From: Abelmoschus esculentus
Lineage: Eukaryota; Streptophyta; Magnoliopsida; Malvales; Malvaceae
Assembly: GCA_035048815.1 (NCBI GenBank)
Contig: JAUCBN010000023.1
Span: 9,679,501 to 9,743,500, forward strand
Reading direction: 5' to 3'
Length of the DNA stretch: 64,000 nucleotides
How positions within the stretch are numbered: the stretch's first letter is position 1; the number at the start of each line of letters is the position of its first letter. Under the pieces are notes generated by a model. The model was not told the DNA's origin and did not search any database. It worked only from the letters and a program-made list of their open reading frames with translations. Of this stretch, positions 35,757-46,186 are shown piece after piece. A program made the position numbers and the translations under genes.

Positions 35757-36161
35757 TGTTAAAATAAACTTAAATGACTTATTTAGTGGGTCATAAAAAT
35801 TTAGGAGTTAATGGGGAGTTACAAAGTTGAAATGTCACAAGTTAATATGACAGTTATGGAGTTTAATATAGGAGTTATAGGAGTTACAAGAATTATGGTG
35901 TTTATTAGTTTTTATTATGTAATAATGCGTAGTATCTACATAAAGGCATTGTCTATTGCTTTGTAATTAGTGGTTGTGTGTGGTTGTGGTGAGTATGAGA
36001 GAAAATAAAAGAGATTCAAAGGAATAAAATAAAAGTATTTCAAAATAGTATTGCATTTGTCAATTGCCCGAGTAATTTTCATTCTGTGGGCAATTTTATT
36101 TTGTTGACAATTTTTATTTCTGGGCAATTTTATTCGAACTCTATTTAATTTAGAGTCTTCA
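35757..36161 (+). repeat. Copia-1 right LTR (405 bp)
   Basis: Preceded by the polypurine tract ACGGGGGATTTT (35745-35756), it matches the left LTR along its whole length with roughly 20 substitutions and no net length change. Confidence 0.93.
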
Positions 36162-36231
36162 ATAGCACCACACCATGTCTATTTGCAATATTGGTACATT
36201 TTCAACAAACTGCAAGCAAAGACATACAACC

Positions 36232-36532
36232 TGTAGAAAACCAACTTCTAATTTTATGAAAAAATAAAATAATGTAGAAAAAAGAAAAAAATTAAGCTTT
36301 TTGTGAAAAGGAAGAAAAAAATATAATTGATTTTCTATTGTTGAATGAATGAATTTGTTTACACAAGCTAATGCCTTTTTATAGGCTTTAGAATAGGATT
36401 TTGAATAGGATTAGAAGTCCTAATTATTTAGACTTTTAATCCTATTAACTTAAGACTTTTAATTCTATTAAAATTATCTCTAAGTAATAGATCCTAACTC
36501 AAATTCCTACTATTCCTATATATAATCTTACA
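36232..36532 (-). repeat. Copia-2 3' LTR (301 bp)
   Basis: Bounded by TGTA/TACA inverted ends. On the minus strand it contains CTATAAAAAGGC, a TATA-like word. No second LTR is present in the window to confirm the outer boundary. Confidence 0.65.
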
Positions 36533-36540
36533 CGCCCCCT

Positions 36541-36584
36541 CAAGTTGGAGAATATATACTGTATATTATATATTCTCCAACTTG
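36541..36584. repeat. Perfect 18-bp inverted repeat beside the Copia-2 polypurine tract
   Basis: Left arm CAAGTTGGAGAATATATA and right arm TATATATTCTCCAACTTG are exact complements with an 8-base loop. The hairpin lies between the end of the polyprotein and the polypurine tract. Confidence 0.85.
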
Positions 36585-36639
36585 AATAGAAATTTGTCGA
36601 AAGAAGCTTTTGGTAATGCTTTTGTAAACACGTCTGCCT

Positions 36640-38981
36640 GTGTTCTCAAAAGCGCGCCTGAGGCGTGAGGTGACTGCAGGCGACCGAAAAATCGCCTCTT
36701 CCAGCCCAGGCGAAGCGAATTCCAAGAAGCGCACGCCTCAGACCCAGGCGAGGCAAGGCGAGAGGCGAACGCCTCCAACGCCTTATGCAGGTGAGGCAAT
36801 TTGATAAAAAACACGTGACTTTAAATATATATGTGTGTGTTTTTAATTAAAACCCTAAAATCCCCTTTCCAAAGTCTGGACCCTTCGACCATGCTTCTTC
36901 TCTATCGTTATTCCCTTTTCAATCAAACTTCAAGACAATCGGCCAATCGTTGTCGCCGGCCTGAAAAGTTGTCGCCGCCAGCCTGAAAAGCTTCTTCTTT
37001 ACCGTTCTTCCCTTTTCAATCAAGCTTCTTCTCTGTTGTTCCCTTTTCAATCAAGCTTCAAGACTCCATGCGCGGCCCATTGTATCGATTTGATGTTAGA
37101 GGATATTGAAAAACTTCCAAGAGTCAAGAATGTACTAAGAAGGTGCATATTCATGAATGGCTACATGTATAACCATGTCTCCCTTTTGAATATGATGATG
37201 AGGTTAACAAATCAAAAGAATTTGCATAGGCCGACAATCACAAGATTTGCGACATCTTTTATCACTCTTGTGCAATTCCAAAAGAAGAAGAATAATTTGA
37301 GGAAGATGGTTACTTGTCAAGAATGAAGTGAATCTAAATGGCCAAAAGAAGCTAGAGGAAAGAAGATTGCAACTTATCTTTTGTAAGAAACTTTTTGGAG
37401 GAACGTTCTTTATACTCTTAAGTTAACGGGACCTCTTGTTAAAGTTCTTAGAATGGTTGATGGTAAGAAAAACCACTTATAGGATACATTTATGAAGCCA
37501 TAGATAGAGCCAAAGAGTCTATTTCTAAGAGTTTTTCAATGAAGGAAGAGGAATACAAGAAAGCTTTTGAGTTTATTGATAGAAGGTGGGATTGTCAACT
37601 TCACCAACCTTTACATGTTGCTGCTTATTTTTTAAACCCGAAACTTTATTATGATGACCCCGAGAGAGCAAGTGGTGAAAAAGTTATGAATGGTCTACTT
37701 GATTGCATTACAAAGTTGACTCCAGAGAGTGAAATTGAAGACAAGACCATCATAAAAATAGAGCTTTATCAAAATGCTAGTGGTCTTTTCGGGAAACAAG
37801 CAACCATTAGATAAAGAAAAACAAGATCTTCAGGTATTAAAAGTTACAATACAATTATGCAAGTTCTTAGTATAATTTATAGATTTTTAATGTTATTTAA
37901 AACTTATAATATTTTGCTTTTTTTATATGATAGCGGAGTGGTGGTCTACATTTAGATCTTCAACCCTCAACCTCGAAAAGTTTGCTATATGAGTTCTTAG
38001 TCTTACTTGTAGTGCTACTAGTTGTAAGAGAAATTGGAGCGTTTTTCAACTGGTAAGGACTAAAGAACTTTTTCTCTACATTATTTCTTTCTTATCATAA
38101 TAAATTATTATTTTTTAATTACTTAATAACTTATATATTTTTTTTATTTTTTTCAGCTTCATACCAAAAAGAGAAATAGATTAACACAAGATTGACTAAA
38201 CAATTTGGTTTTTGTAAAATACAATCGTGCCTTGAGACGTCGATTTCAGCTGAAAGACATTGATTATATTCTTTTGGAGGATGTTGATGAAAGTAATGAA
38301 TGGTTGATTGGGAGAATGGAGAATAATTCGTCTGACAATGAAGATGAATTTGTGTTTGATGACGATGATCTGACATGGAGTCAAGTTGGTAGAGCTGCCG
38401 GAGCCGATGATCTTATCTATTACACTAGAGCATCAAAGAATCCTTTATCTGTATCTGTTAAAGGAAAAGGTGTAGCTACTAGTTCTGTGACCTTTACTCC
38501 TAGATCAACTCATGAATTCCCAATGCATGATGATGAGATAGAAGAGGATATTGGTGAATATAGAAATTATGGACTTGATGGAGATGAATATTTTGATGAT
38601 GGTGATGATTTGGAATGATGGAGTATTACTCTTTAATGTTTAAGTATAACTTTGTTCATGTGCAACTTTGAAATTTGAACTATATGGGATACTTTCCTTG
38701 TTTTTATTTCTTTAATTTGAACTATATTTTATTGCTCTCTTATATTATTTTGTTTAATTTGAGACATAAGTACAAATTTAGGTAAAAATATTTTTATTTT
38801 TCACATATACAATACAATTATCATGTATTTATGTATAAAATATACTATATATATGTATTTATAATTTTTAGGTAAAAATGGCGCCTCGCCTACGAAATGC
38901 ACTCGTCTTCGCTTCTCGCCTCGCGCCTCGGCTCTATTGACCTTCTGTGCTTCGGAGCGCCTCGCACGTTTTAATACTAAG
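36640..38981 (+). mobile_element. hAT element (2342 bp) inserted in Copia-2 RNase H
   Basis: The flanking 8-9 bp ACGTCTGCC occurs at 36631-36639 and again at 38982-38990, the target-duplication size of hAT elements. Both ends carry inverted copies of GAGGCG-type subterminal repeats (36655-36800 and 38880-38970). The termini TGTGTTCTCAAAAGCG and, inverted, AGTATTAAAACGTGC are imperfect inverted repeats. The interior carries hAT transposase remnants on the plus strand. Removing the element and one target copy restores continuity of the Copia-2 RNase H sequence (VADV/ADVFTKAL). Confidence 0.9.
37036..38618 (+). pseudogene. hAT transposase remnant (DUF659-hATC family), N-terminus missing
   Basis: The first piece (about 37060-37326) encodes AHCIDLMLEDIEKLP and TRFATSFITLVQF, the central RNase H-fold region of plant hAT transposases. 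The second (37539-37814) encodes RRWDCQLHQPLHVAAYFLNP. A stretch near 37935-38050 with stops encodes TCSAT..RNWSVF, the hATC dimerisation block. The last (about 38160-38618) encodes VFVKYNRALRRRF, EDVDESNEWL and an acidic DDDDLTWSQV tail. The BED zinc finger and the first catalytic part are absent: pyrimidine-rich sequence runs directly into the first piece. Stops and frame changes make it inactive. Confidence 0.88.
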
Positions 38982-40388
38982 ACGTCTGCCACTTGTTCTT
39001 CTGTAGAAACATAGGATAAAGAAGTTTTCCCATTAGTAATCTTTTCTGAGATAAAATGTCTATCAATCTCCACATGTTTCTTCTTATCATGATGAACTGG
39101 ATTTCGAGCAATTTGTATGGCAGACTGATTATCACAAAAAATCTCAAACTTTTCCTCTTTGTTTACAACTAACTCTTTCAGTAGCTTTAATAACCAAATT
39201 CCTTCACACATTCCCAATGCTAAAGCCCTATATTCTACTTTTGCACTGCTTCTAGATACAACTGTTTGTTTCTTAATTCTCTAAGTCACTAGATTTCCCC
39301 AAACAAAGGAACACTGGCCACTAGTTGATCTTCTTTCTGTTAGTTCGACTGCCCAGTTTGAATTTGAAAAAAATTTGAACAGTACTTTCTTGAGTCTTTT
39401 TAAATAGCAGTCCATACCCTAGTGTCCCATTCAAGTATCTCAAAATTCTAATTGCAGCTTCTGTGTGATCTCTTGGATCAGTCATGTGTTGACTGATAAC
39501 ATTAACTGGAAAGGCAATGTCTGTTCTGGTTAATGACAAATAAATCAATTTTCCAACTTACCTTTGAAATTTACACTTATCAACTCTATGGCTTGAGTGA
39601 TCTTTACTAAATTTTAATCATGCTTCCATGAGAGTATCAACTGGTTTGCATCCTAGCATCCCTTTTTCATTAAGTAAATCATGGACATACTTTCTTTGAT
39701 TTATTACTAAACCTTTGCTCGTCCTAGAAACCTCATGCCTAGAAAGTATATGAGTTTTCCTAGGTATTTTGTTTCAAACTCTGTATTTAATAACCTTTTC
39801 AAGTGACTTATCTCTTCATCATCATCACCTATAAGAATTATGTCATTCATATACACTATTAAAATAACCCTTTTATTGTTAGAGGTTATCTTAATGAAGA
39901 GTGTGTGATCTGCTAAGGATTGTTTGTATCAGCTGTTAGAATCACCTTGGTGAATCTGTCAAATCAGGCTTTAGGCGACTGCTTCAAACCATAGATGGAT
40001 TATTAAGTCTACAAACTTTTTGATCACCTTTTATCGACTTCAAACCCGAAGGTACTCTCATGTACACTTCTTCTGATTTTTCATTAAGAAAGACATTCTT
40101 AATGTCAAGTTGATGCAACATCTAGTCCTTATTTACTGCCAAACTTAAGAGAACTCTAATTGTATTTAGCTTAGCTACAGGAGGAAAAGTCTCATTATAA
40201 TCAATTCCATAGGTTTGAGTAAAATATTTGGCTACCAACCATGCTTTATAGAGTGAGCAGAAGCTTATAGAGGGAGCAGAAGCTTTTATAATACTCCCCC
40301 CTCTACATTCTCCTCCATGTTTCTTATGACAGAAAGTATAGATCAATCGGGAAGCTGATGACCTTCCTCCATTAGTAGTAGATACCAT

Positions 40389-41363
40389 CAGTTTCGACCT
40401 CTGATTACTCTGCTGAATTGACTCCTCTCTAGCTCTCTTACACGAATAGCTCGGGATACCCTGTTGAAAATATGGTTCTTAATACTTCTTACCCCGAATA
40501 TTCTCATAGTTTGACTGGCTCTCAGAAATAGTTTTCATTCTTTCCACGGCCTTGGCACGATCAACCAAAGCACTAAAAGATTTATCTTGGAAAGGAGCTA
40601 CCTTCTCACGAATTGAAAAATAAAGACCTTTTAGAAATTCTCGACACTTATCCTTTTCAGTGTCCAATAAACCGGGTGCATATTGTGATAGATCCACAAA
40701 ACTAATCTCATACCTAAATACCGTCATATTCTCTTGTTTTAGGTCAATAAAAGCTTGACGTCGATCAGCTAAGTATTGTTCTCCCACATAACGGTTTTTG
40801 AAAGCATAACGAAAAGTCTCCCAAGTCATTTGATCAACTGATATCACTCTCTGTTAGGATTTCCACCAACGTTGAACTTCACCTTGCAGTAGTGAAACGA
40901 CAGCTCTCAATTTCTTACTGGTAGGGTATTCCATCTCCTCAAATAACCTCTCAAGGTCCTCCATCCAAAGTTCGGCATCCGATGGGTGTTCCTCTGAAAC
41001 ACCCAAAAATACCCTCATCCCAACACTTAGTAAGATAACAGATACCAGCTTCCTAGCATTTTTTGATTGATTATGAAAGTATTTCAGTAACTTCCGATTG
41101 AACATAGAACTATCTAGTTCTATTGTCTCACTATCATCAGAATCTAAAAATTCTTCCTCATGATGTGGTTGTTCATGTGTGGCTCTATCCCTAGACTGAC
41201 GGCTCACAATAGGTTGTACCTCAGGTTGAGGGTCACTAACAGGTGGTTGATCATTAGAATGATCAAAGGCAGGTGGCGGCTCACTAACAGTCGCAACAGC
41301 ACGACCTCGGCCTCAGCCTCAGCCTCTTACAACAACAAGTTTAACACTCCTACGAGGTGACAT
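40389..41363 (-). pseudogene. Gypsy-A gag (retrotransposon gag domain) with stops
   Basis: The frame starts MSPRRS at 41363. A Gly/Arg tract then holds two TGA codons where arginine CGA is expected (near 41320), typical of methyl-C decay. The main part reads through DAELWMEDLERLFEEMEYP, KLRAVVSLLQGEVQRWW, one TAA (40853), then TWETFRYAFKNRYVGEQYL and FLKGLYFSIREKVAPF, the classic plant gypsy gag (Retrotrans_gag) core. The frame stops at 40479, shortly before the junction with Copia-2. No zinc knuckle is left. Confidence 0.85.
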
Positions 41364-41557
41364 ATTATCTATCTACAAGAGAAGAACCTGAGTTAGATTT
41401 GGTACAGAGTCTCAATTTCAAAATAGAGATAAAATTTTAGTAAAACATTTTGTTTTCAAAAAAATTTCATATCCCCAAAAATATTTAATGCATGCACATT
41501 TTTCCAAAAACTTGTAAAAACATTGGTTACGGACCTCACGGTCCGAGTGTTGAACTT

Positions 41558-41570
41558 GGGTCTGATACCA
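41558..41570 (-). other. Gypsy-A primer-binding site
   Basis: On the minus strand TGGTATCAGACCC, complementary to the initiator Met tRNA 3' end, lies four bases after the LTR. Confidence 0.75.
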
Positions 41571-41574
41571 AAAA

Positions 41575-43677
41575 TGTAACCCCTTACTTTTGACTTAATA
41601 TATACGGTAGGTTAAAATTAATATTTTATAACTTGTTCGTTAAGTAAAGAAGAAAGTAATTTCAAAATACAAAATTTACATCATAATCGATAAAATATAA
41701 TTTATAAATAAGTACTCTGAATAATATTATTAAAATTAAGTATCCAAAATAATGCATGGAACGTAAAGATATCTCAATCCCTGATAACCCTAAAACAAAT
41801 GAAATAAAATCTCTGGTAACTAAACATACTTAAAATATCGAGAAAAACAAATATCTAATTGAGAGCTCCGAGTACCTACTTCTAGGACCGAGTATTTAAA
41901 ATGTTAAATTAAAAAGGTGAGCTATAAAGCCCAGTGTGTCTCCAAAGTACATTTACATTATCACTCAATCCTTAGTCACAAATATAATATATAAATATTC
42001 GCAGTAATTAACACAATGAGTGATGAATGTAATATCACAGAGAATACGGTCCCATACTCCGAACACCAATCACAGTGGTGACAAAGCCAACCGGTCACAG
42101 TGGAGGTAGTTCCCCAAAACTCTCACCCTTTATTTCGCCAAACACAGTTCTGATAAAAACCACCTTCCTCCGTACAATCTACCCCATGCACATGTAATGC
42201 TATGTGCAAATGATCATAATGTCACACCATGATTAACCCCATAAAACAAGAATCACACAGTTCAAGTAGTCTGTTCAGAGTAACACAAGGAAATCTCAAC
42301 TTCACAGTATCACAATTACAGTTAAACACATAACAAAAATCTAGCACAGGAAGAAAACACATCTCTCGTAGCAAAAACTATTACTGGCAAGAATGCTTCT
42401 CATGGTCCGAGCTTGGTCCTTCTCTTGCCGAGTCAGAACGTGTATCACGAGCGGTGCACGTAGGAGTCGGTTGGACTCGAGGTGAAGGCAAAACATCTTC
42501 TTCAGAGTCCGCATCGTCTGAAAAAGACCATAAAATTCCAATTAAACGCTTATCTAAGTCCACTTACCCAAACTCTAATTAAAACGGTCAAAAAAGGGCT
42601 TTCGAGTTTGAATTTAACAAAACGGACTGCAAAAAAATAACTCAGAACGTCGAAAAAGGTTAAGATAGGGTCTTTTAGAAAAGTGTCAACTTGGGTCAAA
42701 AAGTCTACGGTCAACGGGTTAACAATCAACGGGTCAAAGGTCAATGGATCAACGGGTCAAAGGTCAACTGCTAACATCATCGGTGACATCACAGATGATG
42801 TCATCATATACATCATAAATGACGTCAGCGCATAAGGACCAAACTGGGTCGGTCATGGGTCAAAAACAGGTCGAGTCTAAAAACGGGTCGGTTTCTAGGT
42901 CAAGTACGAGTCACTGGTCGGGTACAGATCAAACAGTTCAGTTCACTTCTTACTCTCACAAACCGGTTTCAGTATGGCTCTTCTCCCCCCAAAGGAACTG
43001 ATCCAGTTCAGTCTAAATACCCACACTGTCCTAACCTTCTCCTCTTCGATACACAACACGCACAACCCCCAGATTTCTTACTGGAGGCCAGCACCGACTG
43101 CAAGGAGAACAGCGAAAACCCTAACCCCTAAACGACTACCCGACCGAAGGCAATACCCACCTAAAACTCTCGACCGAAACCATACTCCAAACCCCTAACT
43201 TTTAGATCCAACGCAACATTACCATCACTAGCGAACCAGGAGTATCCGACGACAGCCTCAACCCTAACAACAGATCAGATAGCCAACAACACTCAACCGA
43301 CACCCAACTTCTAACCGAAACTCTAAAACAGAGAACAAAAGTGATACCTACCCATCTACGATGCGACAACGACGACCCTAGGCCCATCGAGGCTTAAGAA
43401 TTTAGATGAAAAGGCAGCGCAGTTTGCTATACTAGAATTGTAAAACGCTGGTGAAGTAGAAAGAAACTAAATAAGAAGACAGAGAGCTGGGGAGAGAACG
43501 ACAGAAGGACAGGCTTGATATAACTAAAAATAATTTTAGTTTCAATAGGTTTAGGATTCAAATCAAATTCTGGAAATACCCTTAATAGAATCCCAAATTG
43601 AATCAAATTAAGGTATTAGAATTTGGGGAAAATTTAGGATTAGGGTTTTCCCCTAATCTAATTTTAGGAATGTTACA
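41575..43677 (-). repeat. Gypsy-A 5' LTR (2103 bp)
   Basis: Ends TGTAAC..GTTACA. It shares with the solo LTR at 20178-22580 the blocks CCCCATGCACATG (inverted), CTCCGTACAATC and CGGTAGGTTAAAAT near the same end. Within it a cluster of GGTCAA/ACGGGTC words (42690-42910) forms short degenerate tandem repeats. Confidence 0.8.
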
Positions 43678-44326
43678 ACATTCATCCTTCTAGATCAAAC
43701 TTTTAGATGTCAATTGGAGATGAGATAACCTACAAATTAAGGCCTTTAACACTAGAATAATGAGTCTTTAATCTTTGTCTAAGTCAATCAATTTTTTGTT
43801 GTCTTACACCTATAAATAGACACTCATTCCATTATAAAAGATATAACTTTTAGCATATATTACAACTTGAGAGTGTATCTCTTTTATAGTTCTTTTTGAA
43901 CTTTATCGGCTTGTAAGATTGTTCTTGTGGCATTCATCCCTATTCATTTTTTATATTGTTGGTTCCTAGTTCTTATAACTATAGGGTCACAATCCATTAA
44001 CCTTTCACCCAAATCACGGTATAAAAACTCTTAAGGAACGGGTTTTCACTTTTTAGTGTTGGTTCCTCCTTTGTTTACACCGCACCATCAATTACATTCC
44101 ATATCTTCACTTCCATCAACCATACATCCATATTTTTTATACCTCATCCTAAACAAACAATTATCTTATCATCATTCTATTTTACCATACTATCTATCCA
44201 TTTCATATTATCTTGTAATTTTCATTTTAAAATTCCTATTTTTCATTTCAGTTACTTACTAGAATCATGATCGGGCGATCACATATACAAATTCGGATAT
44301 TCTGTAACCGGATTCGTATGAATTGG
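43590..44326 (+). repeat. Left copy of a ~0.74 kb direct repeat (putative LTR-C, left)
   Basis: The block from AATCCCAAATTGAATCAAATT to GGATTCGTATGAA recurs almost unchanged at 55121-55870. Its body starts TGTTACAACATTCATCC (43671) and contains CACCTATAAATAGACAC, a TATA box for the plus strand (43809-43825), and CATGATCGGGCGATCA near the end. It is followed by TTGGTAATTAGAGCATTGG, resembling a degraded Met-tRNA primer site. I read it as the left LTR of a third retrotransposon. The shared flank (43590-43670) also belongs to the Gypsy-A LTR, however, so the boundary is not settled. Confidence 0.6.
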
Positions 44327-44757
44327 TAATTAGAGCATTGGTGATTCAGTAAGAAGATTGTTTTTTCTCTATCTCGGGTTAGTAAGAAAAAAAAGTCAAA
44401 AAATTAAAAAAAAAAAGAATTCAAAAAAGTTAAAGAGGAAGTTTCTATTCTAAAAAAAATTATTCGTTCGGTAATATAGTTTAGGTTGCTATCTTCTCCT
44501 TATCTTGTTATCCTACCTTATTTCTGCATTTTTTCCTTTTTTAATCACTTCTTTTTAGCCGAATTCTATAAAGAATACTTGTTGAGCCTTGAGTAAGTTC
44601 TCTAAGGACTTAAAAAAGAGAGGAAGAGTAGTAAAAGGCAAGAGTGTGCATTAAGGGGCAAAAAACTATCCCAAGTGAAACACGAGTATGAGTATATTTT
44701 TTTTGGAGTAGAAAGGTGAGGATTTTGTACTGGTAAGGTTTAATTTTTTATCTAATC

Positions 44758-45123
44758 ATGTCACAAAGATCTGATCATAGTGGTGAAGGAGTTCCTAATT
44801 TGCAAAACCAAGCGTTGCTGGAAGCAATGGCAAAGGTAATGCAACAAGCTTTTGATCCTATTCACAAGATTTTGGATCGCCTTAAGATAAAATCTCCTTG
44901 GAGACAAACACCTCTATTGAAGGAACAAAGAAAAATAAATCGAAGAGATAACCCTCAATCTGTCTCTAGTTGTACATCAAAATGGAGTCGAAAATCTTGT
45001 GAGAAGAAATTCATCTTCCAACCAAGAGGCATTGTTCGAAGTTCCAAGTCTATCAAGCCTACCACATCTTCGTTTAATTCTAGAAGTTTTTACGAAACAA
45101 GACAAAAACTTCTATTTTTTTAA
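44758..45123 (+). CDS. Gag-like ORF fragment of element C
   Basis: This 121-codon ORF begins MSQRSDHSGEGVPN, then LLEAMAKVMQQAFDPIHKIL, an opening like the N-terminus of plant gypsy gag proteins (short Ser/Arg leader, then an amphipathic helix). It lies ~430 bases after the putative left LTR, where gag is expected. The C-terminal half is basic and unrecognised. Family assignment is weak and rests on position as much as on sequence. Confidence 0.35.
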   Translation: MSQRSDHSGEGVPNLQNQALLEAMAKVMQQAFDPIHKILDRLKIKSPWRQTPLLKEQRKINRRDNPQSVSSCTSKWSRKSCEKKFIFQPRGIVRSSKSIKPTTSSFNSRSFYETRQKLLFF

Positions 45124-45457
45124 GCCTCGAAAGTCTAGTTCAATTTTAAAAGTGTTTTGATAATTATGTCAAAGAAACACAATTGCAAGAATCTCTAGAA
45201 AAAGAATATGCTTGTGAAAATGAAAAACAAATTGAGGGAGAAAAAGAGATTTATGAAAAAGAGTGTGATTAAGAAAGAAAAAGAAAGTTTGGAGTTTGAA
45301 AAATCAGAGTGTGAGAAAGAAACAAAAGAGTTGTAGAAACAAGAAAATAATAATCTTGAGAGAGAAATTGATTTTGCAAAAAAAAGAAGAGGAAACAAAA
45401 TTGTTTTGCACTAACAAAAATTTTCTTAATCTTATTTTGACATTTTCTTAGGATTTT

Positions 45458-46186
45458 ATGGAAATTATTCCAAGTGGAGGCATTGAAAAGTTTAGTGCGA
45501 AAGTCGACACACCGATTTTTCTTTGCACTAATGAAATCAATATTTCTTTTTCTTTGTCATTGTTTCAAGATTTTCGTGAGGAATATTTAGAAAATTTTCC
45601 AAGAAATTTTCCCGTAGTCAAGAACAACATTCCTCCACCTTCAACTCAAAGCATTCAACTTCAGTGGTTTGAAAACTCTTTCAGTTTTGTTATAGTTTTC
45701 CCTAAAGCTAATTTTGATTTATTTTTCATGGGAATGATTCAATGTCCAAGTGGATTTGATTCAAGCAAAAATAATAAGTTTTTTAATCATTTTTGGGAGA
45801 ATTTTTGGATAGAAATGAACACAAAGAGATTAACATATCATCCAGCATTTAAAGAATTCCACAATGAAGATGATTATGCCAGAAACTATGCTAAAATTGT
45901 AAAGCTTAATATATCTACTTCATTGAGTGCATTTTTTCCAAAATACTTGAAAATTTGGGAAGAATATTTTTCGAGTGAAATTGTCTTTAGCAAGCAATTT
46001 TTTGTCATTAAGTATCCATCATTTGAAGAATTTATCAGGTTTAATGTTCTCAATCCTCATGATTTTATTTCTTTTCTTACTAATACAATTTTAATTGTAG
46101 AAGTTGAAAGGACACATAAGTTTAAGAATGAGCTACACCAAAAGGAGTTTAGAGAATCATTTTCAAGACACTTATCAAAAGAATAA
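45458..46186 (+). CDS. Unrecognised 242-residue ORF in element C
   Basis: An intact ATG-to-stop frame of 242 codons in AT-rich DNA, long enough to be unlikely by chance. The product is rich in Phe, Asn, Glu and Lys, with no clear signal peptide or transmembrane segment. It has several aromatic-acidic runs such as FQDFREEYLENFPRNFP and YLKIWEEYFSSEIVFSKQFF. I recognise no domain. It follows a Lys/Glu-rich stretch with stops and precedes ~1.5 kb without coding signal. It may be an accessory protein of element C, a captured host gene part, or a frame kept open by composition. Confidence 0.35.
   Translation: MEIIPSGGIEKFSAKVDTPIFLCTNEINISFSLSLFQDFREEYLENFPRNFPVVKNNIPPPSTQSIQLQWFENSFSFVIVFPKANFDLFFMGMIQCPSGFDSSKNNKFFNHFWENFWIEMNTKRLTYHPAFKEFHNEDDYARNYAKIVKLNISTSLSAFFPKYLKIWEEYFSSEIVFSKQFFVIKYPSFEEFIRFNVLNPHDFISFLTNTILIVEVERTHKFKNELHQKEFRESFSRHLSKE

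Larger units (their letters stand above)
31152..36161 (+). mobile_element. Copia-1: LTR-bounded Ty1/copia retrotransposon with 5-bp target duplication
   Basis: The left LTR (31152-31556) and right LTR (35757-36161) are both exactly 405 bp, start TGTTAAAATAAACTT and end GAGTCTTCA. They are flanked by the target duplication ATAGC (31147-31151 and 36162-36166). A primer-binding site TGGTATCAGAGC (31560-31571, initiator Met tRNA type) follows the left LTR, and a purine tract GGGGGA precedes the right one. By eye the LTRs differ at about 20 of 405 positions, so the insertion is a few percent old. The internal region encodes a decayed gag-pol in Copia order (integrase before reverse transcriptase). 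It sits inside an exon of the NUB1-like pseudogene. Confidence 0.95.
30041..36209 (-). pseudogene. NUB1-like (UBA-domain) gene fragment, one exon split by a Copia insertion
   Basis: Read on the minus strand, consecutive exon-like pieces match plant NUB1 (NEDD8 ultimate buster 1-like, a UBL-UBA adaptor that sends NEDD8 conjugates to the proteasome). Piece 1 is 36209-36162, then 31146-31007 after the transposon; it encodes ILQIDMVWCYF and VAGVRLEKAREGLER. Piece 2 is 30898-30798 (GGVVAYHNDQFDKSKMALTS). Piece 3 is 30390-30224, the UBA domain (VMSMGFKECDARRELRSNNQ). Piece 4 is 30143-30041 (YGVTPLKKAVSLEKLKEF). Pieces 3 and 4 join in frame with GT-AG sites; pieces 2 and 3 do not join in phase. Upstream exons (the UBL end) are missing, cut off by the LTR at 36232. 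Piece 1 is interrupted by the 5.0 kb element at 31152-36161. Confidence 0.8.
36232..40388 (-). mobile_element. Copia-2: minus-strand Ty1/copia remnant (3' LTR, RNase H, partial RT)
   Basis: On the minus strand the order is partial reverse transcriptase (40388-39600), RNase H (39548-38985 and 36639-36566), polypurine tract GAGGGGGCG (36541-36533), then a 301-bp LTR (36532-36232) with TGTAAG..CTACA ends. The 5' LTR, gag, protease and integrase are missing; at about 40388 the sequence passes directly into a gypsy gag. The LTR lies in an intron of the NUB1-like pseudogene, 22 bases from the acceptor. The RNase H region is split by a hAT element (36640-38981). Confidence 0.85.
36566..40388 (-). 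pseudogene. Copia-2 pol remnant (RT and RNase H), split by hAT
   Basis: Minus-strand pieces: AWLVAKYFTQTYGIDYNETF and PPVAKLNTIRVLLSLA (reverse transcriptase, ~40250-40125); EEVYMRVPSGL (~40075); GDDDEEISHLKRLL (~39810); SRTDIAFPVNVISQHM and AAIRILRYLNGTLGYGL (~39530-39400); IFCDNQSAIQIARNPVHHD (RNase H, ~39130). These read on to STEEQVADV, where the hAT insertion intervenes, and resume as ADVFTKALPKASFDKF (36639 to the stop at 36566). Frames change several times and the catalytic YVDD block is degraded. Clearly non-functional. Confidence 0.85.
40389..43677 (-). mobile_element. Gypsy-A: minus-strand Ty3/gypsy fragment (LTR, primer site, gag)
   Basis: On the minus strand: LTR 43677-41575 (TGTAACATTCC..GGGGTTACA, 2103 bp), four bases, primer-binding site TGGTATCAGACCC (41570-41558), leader, then gag from 41363. 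The element stops at about 40389, where Copia-2 sequence begins, so pol and the 3' LTR are lost. Its LTR is a diverged relative of the solo LTR at 20178-22580, in the opposite orientation. Confidence 0.85.
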
